The notes under the pieces are model-generated. The model made no database searches. It had not been told where the DNA came from and saw nothing but the letters and a program-made list of their open reading frames with translations. This document shows, piece by piece, positions 14,717-24,206 of a stretch of 64,000 bases of DNA (position 1 is the stretch's first letter; each line of letters opens with the position of its first letter). The position numbers and the translations under genes are program-made. The stretch is from the NCBI GenBank assembly GCA_023438785.1, contig JAEXQJ010000259.1:16499-80498 (forward strand). The letters run 5' to 3'. The stretch is from Pseudomonadota bacterium (GTDB taxonomy: Bacteria > Myxococcota_A > Polyangia > Fen-1088).

Positions 14717-16243
14717 CTACGGGGTCATTTGCCAGGCCGGCAGGACCGTGCTTCCCAGCAGGCTGCGGCCGTTGCTGGCGATGACCTGCTTGTAGAAGTG
14801 GTACGAGTCCTTAGGGATGCGCTTCTGGCTGGGGTAGTCCACGTACACGAGGCCAAAGCGCTCGCGGAAGCCGTCGGCCCACTCGAAATTATCGAGCAGC
14901 GACCAGGCGTAGTAGCCGCGCACAGGCACGCCGTCCTTGATGGCGCGGGCCAGCTCCAGCAGCACGCGGTGCAGGTAGTCCACCCGCTGCGCATCGTGCA
15001 CCTTGCCGTCGAGGAAGACGTGATCGCGGCTGGAGACGCCGTTCTCCGTGATGGCGATGGGCAGCTTGTACTTGTCGTACATGAAGCGCGGGGCCCAGTA
15101 CACGGCGTCTGGCGCCAGAAGGTGCCAAAGGGTCGCGCCGCGCGGGTATCCCGCCGGGAAGGGAACCCTTTCAGGCTTGCCGTCCGCGCCCTGGCGCCAG
15201 TTTTCGCTGCCGTAGATGTTGAGGCCAAGGAAATCGACGGGCTGTTTCATCAGGTCGAGGTCCGACGACTTGAAGGCCGGCACGTCCTTGCCGTACAGGG
15301 CGAGCCCATCCTCGGGATAGCGGCCGAGCAGCACCGGATCCATCCACCAGGCGTTCATCCAGGGAGTGCGCACCGTCACCGCGTGCAGACCCCAGCGGGC
15401 GGCCTCCACGTCCTCGGGCTTGGGGCTGGCCGGGCGCGTGGTGCTGCAGGCCACGCAGTATCCCACCTGCGCGTCCTTCACGTGCGCGCGCAGGGCCTGC
15501 ACCGACTTGCCATGGGCCAGGAACGCATGGTGCGCGGCGGTCAGGTATTCGCCGAAGGTCTTCTTCAGACCGGGGGCCATGCTGCCACTCAGATAGCCGT
15601 TGCCGATGAACGCCTGGGGTTCGTTCTGCGTGACCCAGAGCTTGACGCGATCGCCGTAGCGCTTGGCCAGGACCGTCGTGTATTCGGCGAACCAGTCGGC
15701 CATGTCACGGTTGAGCCAGCCGCCCCGCGCCTCCAGGGCCTGGGGCGTGTCCCAGTGATACACGGTGCACATGGGCGTGATGCCCGCCCGGTGCAACTCG
15801 TCCAGCAGGCGGTCGTAGAAATCCAAGCCCTTGGCATTGACCGCGCCCACGCCCGCGGGCAGCACGCGTGGCCAGGAGATGCTGAAGCGATAGTTCTTGA
15901 GGCGTAGGCCTCTCATGAGGGCCGCGTCGTCGCGAAAGCGATGGTAGTGGTCGCACGCCACCTCGCCCGTGTTGCCCTCCCACACGGCGCCCGGCTTCTT
16001 GCTGAACACGTCCCACACCGAGGGACCGCGCCCATCCTCCGCGGCGGCGCCCTCGACTTGGTAGGCTGCGGTCGCCGCGCCCCACTGGAAATCGTTGGGA
16101 AAGGGGCCCGGATGCGTGGCCGGGCGGGGCTTCTTGTCGGCAGCCGCGGCCCTGCGGCTCAAGCCGAACTGGCCCAGGGCGAGGCTGGCGGCACCGAGGA
16201 AGCCCCGGCGGGACAGCGAAGGATCGGAGGAGCGCTGGCTCAT
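14717..16243 (-). CDS. GH1 beta-glucosidase with Tat signal
   Basis: This 508-residue glycoside hydrolase family 1 enzyme hydrolyses beta-linked glucosides with retention. The catalytic acid/base lies in VTQNEPQAF and the nucleophile in ITENGVSS; the N-terminal FQWGAATAAYQVEG and the C-terminal YYAWSLLDNFEWADG and RFGLVYVDY blocks are intact. The N-terminus SLSRRGFLGAASLALGQFG is a twin-arginine signal, so the folded enzyme is predicted to be exported, which is unusual for GH1. AGGAGA precedes the ATG at 16243; the frame is open further but without signal. It stands alone, with no sugar transporter next to it, and is divergent from the B3/B4 gene. Confidence 0.92.
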   Translation of the reverse strand: MSQRSSDPSLSRRGFLGAASLALGQFGLSRRAAAADKKPRPATHPGPFPNDFQWGAATAAYQVEGAAAEDGRGPSVWDVFSKKPGAVWEGNTGEVACDHYHRFRDDAALMRGLRLKNYRFSISWPRVLPAGVGAVNAKGLDFYDRLLDELHRAGITPMCTVYHWDTPQALEARGGWLNRDMADWFAEYTTVLAKRYGDRVKLWVTQNEPQAFIGNGYLSGSMAPGLKKTFGEYLTAAHHAFLAHGKSVQALRAHVKDAQVGYCVACSTTRPASPKPEDVEAARWGLHAVTVRTPWMNAWWMDPVLLGRYPEDGLALYGKDVPAFKSSDLDLMKQPVDFLGLNIYGSENWRQGADGKPERVPFPAGYPRGATLWHLLAPDAVYWAPRFMYDKYKLPIAITENGVSSRDHVFLDGKVHDAQRVDYLHRVLLELARAIKDGVPVRGYYAWSLLDNFEWADGFRERFGLVYVDYPSQKRIPKDSYHFYKQVIASNGRSLLGSTVLPAWQMTP

Positions 16244-16351
16244 GGAATGTCTCCTGCGGTGGAGGGGAGTCTTCGAACCAGGCAACCCGGCCGGCGCCGG
16301 ATCTGGGAATGCGGGTTTGCGCCGCGACCGCTTCCGTGGCACAAGCGGCCT

Positions 16352-16996
16352 GTGTCGGTCGAGATCGTCGTCGAGTCGCACCCGCTTTTGGATCTGGCCG
16401 CCTTCGTGGCGCGCTTCCCGGCCCCGCTTGCCGAGTGCGCCTGCCCTCCGTCGGTGCAACAGGGCCTTGTGCCGGGCGCGGGAGCGCCCTTGGCGGTGGA
16501 CGAGCACGTGCGCACGGCCGTGCGCGATCTGTTGCGCTCGTCGGAATTCAAACCCACGGGACGCAACAAGCCCGCCTCGGAATATCTGGCGCGGGCGGTG
16601 GGCGAGGGCACCCTGGGGACCATCAACCTGGCGGTTGACGTCTGCAACCTGTGCTCATTCCATGCGGGACTGCCCATGAGCGTGGTGGACCTGGACCGCC
16701 TACAGCCGCCCCTGCGCGTGGCCTTGGCCCCGGCGGGCGCGCGCTACGCCTTCAACAGCGCAGGGCAGATCATCGAGGTGGCTGGCCTTCTGTCGCTGAT
16801 CGATGCGGACGGCCCCTGCGCCAACCCCGTCAAGGATGCCCAGCGTACCAAGACCCATGCCCAGACCCGCAACGCGGTCTACGTCATCTGGGGCACCTGC
16901 GGCCTGCCCGAGCGCACGACGCGCACGGCCGCCTGGTGTCGCGACCTCCTCGCCGGCTGCAACGTGATCTGCGAGGACATCCAGCTACGGCGGTGA
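16352..16996 (+). CDS. Stand-alone B3/B4 tRNA-binding-domain protein
   Basis: This is a 214-residue protein from a GTG at 16352. It resembles the B3/B4 domain found in the beta chain of phenylalanyl-tRNA synthetase and in small stand-alone proteins. Supporting segments are KPASEYLARAV, a conserved TINLAVDVCNLCSFHAGLP block, and DGPCANPVKDAQRTKTHAQTRNAVYVIWG. Stand-alone copies are thought to bind or edit aminoacyl-tRNA, but their role is not settled. The open frame continues up to 15941 opposite the glucosidase gene and is a shadow there. It is divergent from the glucosidase and convergent with the HEAT-like protein. Confidence 0.75.
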   Translation: MSVEIVVESHPLLDLAAFVARFPAPLAECACPPSVQQGLVPGAGAPLAVDEHVRTAVRDLLRSSEFKPTGRNKPASEYLARAVGEGTLGTINLAVDVCNLCSFHAGLPMSVVDLDRLQPPLRVALAPAGARYAFNSAGQIIEVAGLLSLIDADGPCANPVKDAQRTKTHAQTRNAVYVIWGTCGLPERTTRTAAWCRDLLAGCNVICEDIQLRR

Positions 16997-17007
16997 CCGC
17001 AGCCGGC

Positions 17008-17808
17008 TCAGACGTCGGTGTCGTCCGCCTCGCCTGACAGCGCCAGCGCGTCGAAGGCGGCCTCGGAGATCTCCGGATCGTCGCTCGTGGTCAACTCGTG
17101 CAGCAGGCGCGCCGACTTGGTGGGCTGGATGCCGGCCAGCGCTTCGATAGCGGCCAGCCGCAGCTCCTTGTCCGTGGATTCGGAGCGCGCCAGCCCCGCC
17201 ACGTGCCCCCAGGCCGCACTCAGCTCGCTCTCTCCGGCGGCCAACACGGCCTGCAGGTGAATGCGCGGATCGGGGCTGTCCAGGGCCTGCCCGATCTGGG
17301 CTTCGAAACCCACCACGTAGCGCATGCAGAAGACCGCGGTGAGCATCCAGTCCGGATCGCCCGACTGGAACGCCGCCCGCACCGCGCCCTTGTGCCAGTC
17401 CTGACCGGCACGAATGGAGGCCTCCAGGACCCGTCGGCGCACGTCCGTGGGCACGTCCGCGTCGTGATACAGGTCCGACAGCGTCTTCTGGATGCGGTGG
17501 AAGGTCGCCTCGGTGATGGGGACCTCATCCGGATCGTCGAAACCCTGGGTGTCCGCCAACTCCAGCACGGGACCCAGGGCGATGGCCGTTGCCTCACGCA
17601 GTTCTTGTGGGGTGTCGGGGTCGGCGGTCACGCCCAGCAGAACGGCCACGACCTGGTCATCCACGACGGTTGAGTCGCCGGCGAATTCTGCCGCGGTCAG
17701 CCGATCCTCCAGATTGGCCGTTCGATCGGTGACGACGTTCTGCAAGAACCTCCCGACATTCTCGGGCCATTCCCAGGGCGGCGTGAGCTTGAGTTGCTGG
17801 AGGTCCAT
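17008..17808 (-). CDS. HEAT-repeat-like soluble protein
   Basis: This encodes 266 residues from the ATG at 17808; the open frame upstream runs into the opposite strand of purH. It is helical and acidic. Repeats of about 30 residues with alternating hydrophobic helices are visible, such as LEDRLTAAEFAG, LREATAIALGPVLELA, DVRRRVLEASIRAG and ELRLAAIEALAGI, which look like HEAT or armadillo-type repeats. Such solenoids mediate protein binding. It starts with WEWPENVGRFL, matching a conserved opening of small HEAT proteins I recall from Myxococcota. No partner is evident. It is divergent from purH, 67 bases away. Confidence 0.6.
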   Translation of the reverse strand: MDLQQLKLTPPWEWPENVGRFLQNVVTDRTANLEDRLTAAEFAGDSTVVDDQVVAVLLGVTADPDTPQELREATAIALGPVLELADTQGFDDPDEVPITEATFHRIQKTLSDLYHDADVPTDVRRRVLEASIRAGQDWHKGAVRAAFQSGDPDWMLTAVFCMRYVVGFEAQIGQALDSPDPRIHLQAVLAAGESELSAAWGHVAGLARSESTDKELRLAAIEALAGIQPTKSARLLHELTTSDDPEISEAAFDALALSGEADDTDV

Positions 17809-17875
17809 GCCCTCTTTTGTACCGCCCTTTTCCCGTCCTGCCGAGCCCATGCCCTGTGCTAGAAGCCCGCCCATC

Positions 17876-19429
17876 ATGAGCAAGGTAACGCGCGCGCTCG
17901 TTTCCGTGTCGGACAAGACAGGCGTGGTCGATCTGGCCCGCCGACTGGCCAAGCTGGGGATCGAGATTCTGTCGACGGGCGGCACGGCCAAGTCTCTGCG
18001 CGACGCGGGGTTGAAGGTGCGCGATGTGAGTGAGTTCACGGGTTTTCCCGAGATGCTGGATGGCCGGGTCAAGACCCTGCACCCGCGCGTGCACGGCGGC
18101 ATCCTGGGCCGGCCCACGCCCGAGCATCAGAAGCAGATGAAGGAGCATGGCATCGACCCCATCGATCTGGTGGTCGTCAACCTTTATCCCTTCCGCGAGA
18201 CGGTGGCCCGCGGCGCCTCGTTCGAAGAGACCATCGAGAACATCGACATCGGCGGCCCGGCCATGGTCCGCTCGTCGGCCAAAAACCACGAGCGCGTGGC
18301 CATCGTGGTTGATCCCGCGGACTACGACCGGGTGCTGACCGAGATCGAGAAGACGGGCGAGGTCCCGGCCAAGCTGCGCTTCGAGCTGTGTCGCAAGGCT
18401 TTCGCGCACACCGCGGCCTACGACGGCGCCATCGCCAGTCACCTGGGGCGGCTGTCCGACGAGGGCGTGCCGGCCGCCGATTTTCCGAGCACCATGCATC
18501 CGGCGCTCAAGCTGGAGCGCGTGCTCCGCTACGGCGAGAACCCGCACCAGAAGGCGGCCTTCTATTCGTGGGAGGCGCCGTCCGGCATGTCGCTGGCCAA
18601 GGCCGAGGTCCTGCAAGGCAAGGAGCTGTCGTACAACAACCTGCTCGACCTGGATGCGGCCATGAAGCTTTGCGCTGAGTTCGACGCGCCCGCGGCCTGC
18701 ATCATCAAGCACACCAACCCGTGCGGCATCGCGGTGTCCGACAAGGGCGTGACCGAGGCCTTTCGCCTGGCCAAGGAGACCGACCCCGTGTCCGCGTTCG
18801 GCGGCATCTGCGCCTTCAACCGCGAGGTGGATGCCGATCTGGCCACGATGATGGGCGAGGGTTTTCTCGAGTGCGTGGTGGCGCCGGCCTACACGGCCGA
18901 GGCGTTGCGCGTCTTCGCGGCCAAGAAGAACCTGCGTCTGCTGCGCGCGCCGCTGGCCCTGGGTGCGGCGGGGCAGCTCGACATGCGCACCATCTCGGGC
19001 GGCGTGCTCGTGCAGTCCGTCGATGCCACGACCTGCGCCGCGGGCGCGGGCAAGGTGGTGTCGGATCGCCAGCCCACGGCGCAAGAGCTGGCCGACCTGG
19101 ATTTCGGCTGGCGCGTGGGCAAGCACGTGAAGTCCAACGCCATCGTCTTCGTGGGCGGCGGCCGCACCTTGGGCGTGGGCGCGGGTCAGATGTCCCGCGT
19201 GGACTCGGTCAAGCTGGCCGTGTCCAAGGCGCGTTTGCCCCTGCGTGGCTCCGTGCTGGCCTCGGATGCGTTCTTCCCGTTCCGCGACGGCATCGATGAA
19301 GCCGCCAAGGCCGGCGTCACCGCGGTGATCCAGCCCGGCGGTTCCGTGCGCGACGCCGAGGTCATCGCCGCGGCCAACGAACACAAGATCGCGCTCGTCT
19401 TCACGGGCGAGCGTCACTTCAGACACTAA
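17876..19429 (+). CDS. purH: Bifunctional AICAR formyltransferase/IMP cyclohydrolase PurH
   Basis: This 517-residue enzyme catalyses the last two steps of IMP synthesis. The N-terminal MGS-like cyclohydrolase part has [17 protein letters not shown] and [15 protein letters not shown]. The C-terminal formyltransferase carries the catalytic Lys-His in [13 protein letters not shown], plus [11 protein letters not shown] and the terminal [18 protein letters not shown]. The length is normal (about 510-530). The frame is open upstream of 17876, but [21 protein letters not shown] is the conserved start. It is followed on the same strand by purD and purE, a purine cluster. A long antisense open frame opposite (17657-19537) is a high-GC shadow. 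Confidence 0.97.
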   Translation: MSKVTRALVSVSDKTGVVDLARRLAKLGIEILSTGGTAKSLRDAGLKVRDVSEFTGFPEMLDGRVKTLHPRVHGGILGRPTPEHQKQMKEHGIDPIDLVVVNLYPFRETVARGASFEETIENIDIGGPAMVRSSAKNHERVAIVVDPADYDRVLTEIEKTGEVPAKLRFELCRKAFAHTAAYDGAIASHLGRLSDEGVPAADFPSTMHPALKLERVLRYGENPHQKAAFYSWEAPSGMSLAKAEVLQGKELSYNNLLDLDAAMKLCAEFDAPAACIIKHTNPCGIAVSDKGVTEAFRLAKETDPVSAFGGICAFNREVDADLATMMGEGFLECVVAPAYTAEALRVFAAKKNLRLLRAPLALGAAGQLDMRTISGGVLVQSVDATTCAAGAGKVVSDRQPTAQELADLDFGWRVGKHVKSNAIVFVGGGRTLGVGAGQMSRVDSVKLAVSKARLPLRGSVLASDAFFPFRDGIDEAAKAGVTAVIQPGGSVRDAEVIAAANEHKIALVFTGERHFRH

Positions 19430-19435
19430 TCGCAG

Positions 19436-19452
19436 CGGGAACCCGGTTCCCG
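19436..19452. repeat. Short palindrome between purH and purD
   Basis: CGGGAAC and GTTCCCG flank a CCG loop, a 7-bp stem six bases after the purH stop. It could be a weak termination or processing hairpin that separates purH expression from purD, or an operator half-site pair. There is no T-run. A hairpin this size can occur by chance in GC-rich DNA. Confidence 0.25.
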
Positions 19453-19535
19453 AAACTCCCGCGAGGTGCGCGAGGCCGCGCCGGCCGACTGCCCCCGCGG
19501 GCGTGTTCAGGCTACAAACGCTTCTGGTGCAAACC

Positions 19536-20846
19536 ATGGGACACAGAATTCTTCTCGTCGGATCAGGCGGGCGCGAGCACGCGCTGGCTTGGAAGCTGCT
19601 GCAGAGTCCGCTGTGCGATCACCTGGTGGCCGCACCGGGCAATCCGGGCATCGAAGCGCTGGGCCGCGGCCTGGGCGCGGGGCGGGTCACCTTGGCGCCC
19701 GTCGGTGCGGAGGCGGTGGCGGACCTGGTTGCCTTGGCTGAGCGCGAGCACATCGACTTCGTGGTGTGTGGGCCCGAGGCCGCCCTGACCGCGGGGCTGG
19801 GCGACGCCTTTACCGCCCGGGGCTTGCGCTTCTTCGGACCCAGCAAGGCGGCCGCGGAGATCGAGGGCTCCAAGAGGTTCGCCAAGGATCTCATGAAGGG
19901 CGCCGGCGTGCCCACCGCGGCCTACGGCAGCTTCGAAGACGTGGATGCGGCGCTGGCCTTCATCGACGCCCAAACGGGCAACGTGGTGGTCAAGGCCGAC
20001 GGCCTGTGCGCGGGCAAGGGCGTGGTGGTGGCGTCGTCGAAAGACGAGGCCAAGGCCGCCGTGCGCACCATGATGGTCGACCACACCTTCGGGACGGCGG
20101 GCAACCGCGTGGTCATCGAGGAGCGGCTCACGGGGCGCGAGGTGTCCATGATGGCCCTGTGCGACGGCACGCGCTTCGTGCTGCTGGCCTCGGCCGAGGA
20201 TCACAAGGCGGTTCTCGACGGTGATCGCGGGCCCAACACGGGCGGCATGGGCGCCTACTCGCCTTCACCCCTGGTGGACGCGGCGCTGACCGAGCACATC
20301 GCCAAGACCATCTTTGCGCCCACGGTGGCCGCCATGGCGGCGGCAGGGCGACCCTTCCGCGGTCTGCTGTACGGCGGGCTCATGCTCACCGAGCGCGGAC
20401 CGATGGTCATCGAGTGGAACTGCCGTTTCGGCGATCCCGAGACGCAGGCCGTGCTGCCGCGCCTGGATGAGGATCTTCTGCCCTGGCTGCTCGCCGCGGC
20501 CGAGGGGCATCTGCCGGCGCGCCAGCCACGTTGGTGGCCGGGCCTGTCCGTGTGTGTGGTGCTGGCCGCCCCGGGCTACCCGGGCAAGGTCAAGACGGGC
20601 GACGAGCTCGCGGGCTTGGCCGAGGACGGGCAACTGGCCGGCGAGGGTGCGGAGCTGGTGGTCTTCCACGCGGGCACCAAGCGCGACGGGGCTCGTCTGG
20701 TCACCGCCGGCGGGCGCGTACTGGGCGTGACCGCGCGGGCCGCAGATCTGGACGCCGCACGGGCGCGAGCCTACAGCGGTATCGGGCGCATCTCGTGGCC
20801 GGGGATGCACTTCCGCAAGGACATCGGCCTGCGAGGACGAACATGA
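19536..20846 (+). CDS. purD: Phosphoribosylamine-glycine ligase PurD (GARS)
   Basis: This 436-residue ATP-grasp enzyme makes glycinamide ribonucleotide. It begins [19 protein letters not shown], the family hallmark. Further blocks are [28 protein letters not shown] (ATP-binding Lys), [39 protein letters not shown] and [15 protein letters not shown]. The ATG at 19536 fits; an upstream start would add eleven unconserved residues. Stop and purE start overlap (ATGA), so the two are translationally coupled. Length is normal. Confidence 0.97.
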   Translation: MGHRILLVGSGGREHALAWKLLQSPLCDHLVAAPGNPGIEALGRGLGAGRVTLAPVGAEAVADLVALAEREHIDFVVCGPEAALTAGLGDAFTARGLRFFGPSKAAAEIEGSKRFAKDLMKGAGVPTAAYGSFEDVDAALAFIDAQTGNVVVKADGLCAGKGVVVASSKDEAKAAVRTMMVDHTFGTAGNRVVIEERLTGREVSMMALCDGTRFVLLASAEDHKAVLDGDRGPNTGGMGAYSPSPLVDAALTEHIAKTIFAPTVAAMAAAGRPFRGLLYGGLMLTERGPMVIEWNCRFGDPETQAVLPRLDEDLLPWLLAAAEGHLPARQPRWWPGLSVCVVLAAPGYPGKVKTGDELAGLAEDGQLAGEGAELVVFHAGTKRDGARLVTAGGRVLGVTARAADLDAARARAYSGIGRISWPGMHFRKDIGLRGRT

Positions 20847-21340
20847 GTCAGCCCAGTGACGTCGCCATCCTGATGGGGTCCAAGTCGGACCTGGAGACCA
20901 TGAAGCCCGCGGCCGAGCTGTGCAAGAGGCTCGGTCTGCGCGTGGACGTGCGTATCCTTTCGGCCCACCGCACGCCCGAGCAGACCGCGGCCTTCGTGCG
21001 CGAGGCGACGCAGACCGGCACCAAGGTCTTCATCGCCGGCGCCGGCGCCGCGGCCCACCTGGCGGGTGCCGTGGCCGCGCAGACCACGCGCCCGGTGATC
21101 GGCGTGCCTATCGCGTCGGGTAGTCTGCAGGGCATGGACGCCTTGCTGTCCACGGTGCAGATGCCGCCGGGAATGCCCGTGGCCACCGTGGCGGTGGGGG
21201 GCGCGGAGAACGCCGGCTTGTTGGCCGCCCAGATCATCGGCGTGGGCGACGCGGACCTGGCGGCCCGCGTGGCTGCCGAGCGCGCGGCACGCACGGCCAA
21301 GGTGCTGGAAGCGGACGCCGAGGTGCGGGCGAAATTCTGA
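20843..21340 (+). CDS. purE: N5-carboxyaminoimidazole ribonucleotide mutase PurE
   Basis: This 165-residue protein converts N5-CAIR to CAIR. The active-site strand MGSKSDLETMKPA and the SAHRTPEQTAAF His motif are intact, followed by GAGAAAHLAGAVAA. The final LLAAQIIGVGD segment is as in class I PurE. No purK is visible next to it, so its N5-CAIR supply must come from elsewhere or this could be a class II-like enzyme; the residues seen look class I, but the call is not certain. It overlaps purD by four bases. The Sua5 gene begins 32 bases downstream. Confidence 0.94.
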   Translation: MSQPSDVAILMGSKSDLETMKPAAELCKRLGLRVDVRILSAHRTPEQTAAFVREATQTGTKVFIAGAGAAAHLAGAVAAQTTRPVIGVPIASGSLQGMDALLSTVQMPPGMPVATVAVGGAENAGLLAAQIIGVGDADLAARVAAERAARTAKVLEADAEVRAKF

Positions 21341-21372
21341 GCTGACGGCCGGAAGAGCGGTGTTTCTCGCGC

Positions 21373-21948
21373 ATGGACGCCATAGTCGATAGGGTGGCCC
21401 AAGCCGCCGCGGCGATCGCCCAGGGGCAGATCGTGGCCTACCCCACGGAGACGTTCTACGGCCTGGCCGTGGGTGCGTTCGACCTGAAGGCGCTGGCCCG
21501 GCTGCGCGAGCTCAAGGGCCGGGGCGTGGAGAAGGCCTTTTCGGTCCTGGTGGCGGATCGCCGCATGCTCGATTTGCTGTGCGCGGAGATCTCGCCCACG
21601 GCGGAGGCGTTGATGGCGCGCCATTGGCCGGGGCCTCTCACGCTGGCGTTGCCGGCGCGCCCCGGGCTGCCCGAGGCCATCGTCCTGGATGGTTGTGTGG
21701 CCGTGCGCATGTCGCCTCATCCGTTGGCGCAGGCCCTGGTCGCCGTGGCCGCGCAACCCATCACCGCCACCAGCGCCAATCCCGCGGGTGCGCCCGCTCC
21801 CACCACGGCGGCCGGCGTGGCCGCCTATTTCCCGGCCGGCTGTCATCTCCTCGACGGTGGCTCCACCCCCGGCGGTGCGGCCAGCACCCTGGCCCGGGTT
21901 CGCGAGGACCGCATCGAGATCCTGCGTCCCGGCCCGGTCCGCCTCTGA
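21373..21948 (+). CDS. L-threonylcarbamoyladenylate synthase, Sua5/YrdC/TsaC family
   Basis: This 191-residue single-domain protein uses threonine, bicarbonate and ATP to make threonylcarbamoyl-AMP for the t6A modification of tRNA position 37. The RNA/ATP-binding YPTETFYGLAVGAFD and KGRGVEKAFSVLV blocks, and the HWPGPLTLALPAR block, match the family. The end (GGAASTLARVREDRIEILRPGPV) resembles YciO/YrdC proteins that end with a SxTvv-type motif. It lacks the C-terminal Sua5 domain, as expected for TsaC-type. It follows the purine cluster on the same strand and ends 66 bases before a convergent kinase gene. Confidence 0.9.
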   Translation: MDAIVDRVAQAAAAIAQGQIVAYPTETFYGLAVGAFDLKALARLRELKGRGVEKAFSVLVADRRMLDLLCAEISPTAEALMARHWPGPLTLALPARPGLPEAIVLDGCVAVRMSPHPLAQALVAVAAQPITATSANPAGAPAPTTAAGVAAYFPAGCHLLDGGSTPGGAASTLARVREDRIEILRPGPVRL

Positions 21949-22013
21949 GCCGCATCCACGGCGAGCCCCACGGCCGCCGCCCGGTGCGCGCACGGATGGG
22001 CCGGGTGCCAGGC

Positions 22014-23966
22014 TCAGGGCAGCGGCGCTGGCAGGTGTCCCAGGGCCTGCTTGACCTTGGCCAGCAACTCCTGGCTGGTGTACGGCTTCTGCACGAAACC
22101 GGCGAGGCCCTTTCCGGCGAAGCGATTGACCACGTCTTGCTCGTTGTAGCCCGAGCTGAGCAGCACACGGACGTCGGACTTGACCTGTCTCAACTCGCGG
22201 TAGCAGGCGTCGCCGTCCAGGTGGGGCATGGTCAGATCGAGGATGACCAAGGCGATGCGGTCTCGGTCACGGCGGAAGATCTCCAGAGCCTCGCGGCCAT
22301 CCCCCGCCACGAGCACCGTGAAACCAGACTTCGCCAGCATACGGCGGCCCAGGTTGCGCACCGTCTCCTCGTCGTCGGCGAGCAGGATGGGACCGCATGT
22401 CCTCCAGGGGGCCGACTCGTGTGGCGCAATGGGTTTGGCCACCTGGCGCTCGGCGATGGGGAAGAGCAGCTTGAACGTCGTGCCGCGACCAAGCTCGCTG
22501 TAGACCTTGATGGCCCCGCGGTGACCGCGCACGATGCCCAACACGGCGGCCAGGCCCAGACCACGCCCAGTGAATTTGGTCGTGAAGAAGGGATCGAAGA
22601 TGCGGTCCAGGGTGACCTTGTCCATGCCCTTGCCCGTATCCGCCACTTCCAGATAGGCGAAGTCGCCCGGCGCAATGCCGTCCGCGCTGAAGCAGCCGCG
22701 CAAGTACTCCGAGTCGCAGTGAGCCAGTCCGGTGGTCACGGAGATGACGCCGCTGCGCTCGCCGATGGCCTCGGAGGCGTTCACGATGAGGTTCATGAGC
22801 ACCTGGCGGAGCTGCGTGGCGTCCGCCTCCACCGGCGGCACACCTTGCGCGAAGTGATACTTGAGCACCACCTTCTTGCTGATGCTCACCGCCAGCAGGT
22901 GCCCCATCTCCTCGACCAGTTCCACGAGGTCAACGGGCTCGATGAGGAAACGTCCCTTGCCGCTGTAGGCGAGCAACTGGCGGCACAGCTCGGCGGCCCG
23001 GCGCGCGGCGGTCTCGATACCCTCCAGACTGGAGCACGCGGGCGAGAGGGGCGACAGATCGGCACGCGCCAGATCGGCGTTGCCCAGGATACCGGTGAGC
23101 AGGTTGTTGAAGTCGTGGGCGATACCGCCGGCCAGCACACCTAGGCTCTCCAGTTTCTGGCTCTGCAGCATCCGCCGTTCGAGCGCCTGTTGATCGGTGA
23201 TGTCGCGAAGGACGGTGAGGACCATCCGTTCGTCGCCCAGGGGCAGGGCCAGGGCCGTGATCTGCACGTTGCGACGCTTGCCGTCCTGGCGCCGCAACTC
23301 GGCCTCCAGGCCCATCACCCGATCCTCGCGCAGAAGGGCGTCGGCCAGCGCCCGGCGCTGCTCGGGGCGGGGCAACAGGTCCAGCTCGGAGCCGCTACGG
23401 CCGATCAATTCGTCCGGGCCATAGCCGGTTGCCTCCGAGAAGGCGAGGTTGCACAGCGCGATGGTGCCGTCCGCCCGAGTGAGCGAGAGGGGCGTGGGCA
23501 CCAGTTCGAAGATGCGACGAAAGCGCTCCTCGCAGGCGCGCAGCTCGCCTTCCCGGGCCGCGCGCGCGCTGACATCGCGTGCTGTGGCGAGGAACTGCCC
23601 TGCACCGGTGGGCGAGGACCGCCATTCGAGGGTTCGGTAGAGGCCATCCTGGCCGCGGACGCGGTTTGTGAACCCCCTCGCGTCGCCGTGTTGGGGCCAG
23701 CGCTGCATGGCCGTCGCGGTGGCCATGCGGTCGTCCGCGTGAACCAGGTCGAGCAACCGCCTGTTCAACAGCTCGGCCGCGGGCCAACCCAGGACGGTGG
23801 TCCAGGCTCGATTGACACGAGAAAGGTGACCGTCGGCCGCGGCCAAACAGATGAGGTCAGGCGCCAGGTCGAGCATCTTCTCTCCATCGACGCGGCCTCC
23901 GCGGGCCAGCACATCGCCGCCACCGCTGTTTCCCTCTGGTCTTGTCGCGCTCGTCGTGTCCGCCAT
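22014..23966 (-). CDS. Soluble PAS-PAS hybrid sensor histidine kinase with receiver domain
   Basis: This protein of 650 residues has no membrane segment, so it is a cytoplasmic sensor. Two PAS regions (about residues 32-135 and 148-262) precede a HisKA domain with the phosphorylated His at 284 (GGIAHDFNNLLTGILGN), an HATPase_c domain (N box LMNLIVNASEAIG, G boxes ADTGKGM and GRGLGLAAVLGIV), and a C-terminal receiver with Asp577 (VILDLTMPHLDG) and a QKPY Lys. This is the common NtrB-like FNN kinase plus receiver architecture. The start is the ATG at 23966. A response partner is not adjacent, so it may signal to a distant regulator. Confidence 0.9.
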   Translation of the reverse strand: MADTTSATRPEGNSGGGDVLARGGRVDGEKMLDLAPDLICLAAADGHLSRVNRAWTTVLGWPAAELLNRRLLDLVHADDRMATATAMQRWPQHGDARGFTNRVRGQDGLYRTLEWRSSPTGAGQFLATARDVSARAAREGELRACEERFRRIFELVPTPLSLTRADGTIALCNLAFSEATGYGPDELIGRSGSELDLLPRPEQRRALADALLREDRVMGLEAELRRQDGKRRNVQITALALPLGDERMVLTVLRDITDQQALERRMLQSQKLESLGVLAGGIAHDFNNLLTGILGNADLARADLSPLSPACSSLEGIETAARRAAELCRQLLAYSGKGRFLIEPVDLVELVEEMGHLLAVSISKKVVLKYHFAQGVPPVEADATQLRQVLMNLIVNASEAIGERSGVISVTTGLAHCDSEYLRGCFSADGIAPGDFAYLEVADTGKGMDKVTLDRIFDPFFTTKFTGRGLGLAAVLGIVRGHRGAIKVYSELGRGTTFKLLFPIAERQVAKPIAPHESAPWRTCGPILLADDEETVRNLGRRMLAKSGFTVLVAGDGREALEIFRRDRDRIALVILDLTMPHLDGDACYRELRQVKSDVRVLLSSGYNEQDVVNRFAGKGLAGFVQKPYTSQELLAKVKQALGHLPAPLP

Positions 23967-24140
23967 GCTGGTGTCCGTCGCAGGCGGCCATTGTAGCCAT
24001 CCTGCGCCATTTCGCGAACGCAATAGCGCAGCGCCGCGAAAGGTTGGCCCATCGCGTGGTGCCCTGTCGGCCGGTGGGCGCCGCGATCGACGCATGACCC
24101 GATTCGCCAGTCGTTGCGCTGCCTTGCCCGACGCCGCGTG

Positions 24141-24195
24141 GGTACAGTTTTGATGTGGATAAAAAGTATTCTAGCTTACGATGAATACTTGGGAC
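24141..24195 (+). promoter_or_regulatory. AT-rich leader, candidate promoter
   Basis: Within a GC-rich background, about 24146-24195 is locally AT-rich (GTTTTGATGTGGATAAAAAGT followed by TTCTAGCTTACGATGAATAC). It lies just upstream of the outer-membrane protein gene at 24207. A TTGATG at 24150 could act as a -35 element with TAGCTT at 24172 as a weak -10; the match is poor, so only the location and composition support this. Confidence 0.3.
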
Positions 24196-24206
24196 ACAAT
24201 GGGGCC

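Noticed and set aside
17657..19537. 626-residue open frame antisense to purH
   Set aside because: purH is certain on the other strand. Long antisense frames are common in GC-rich DNA, and this one has no motif, signal or ribosome site.
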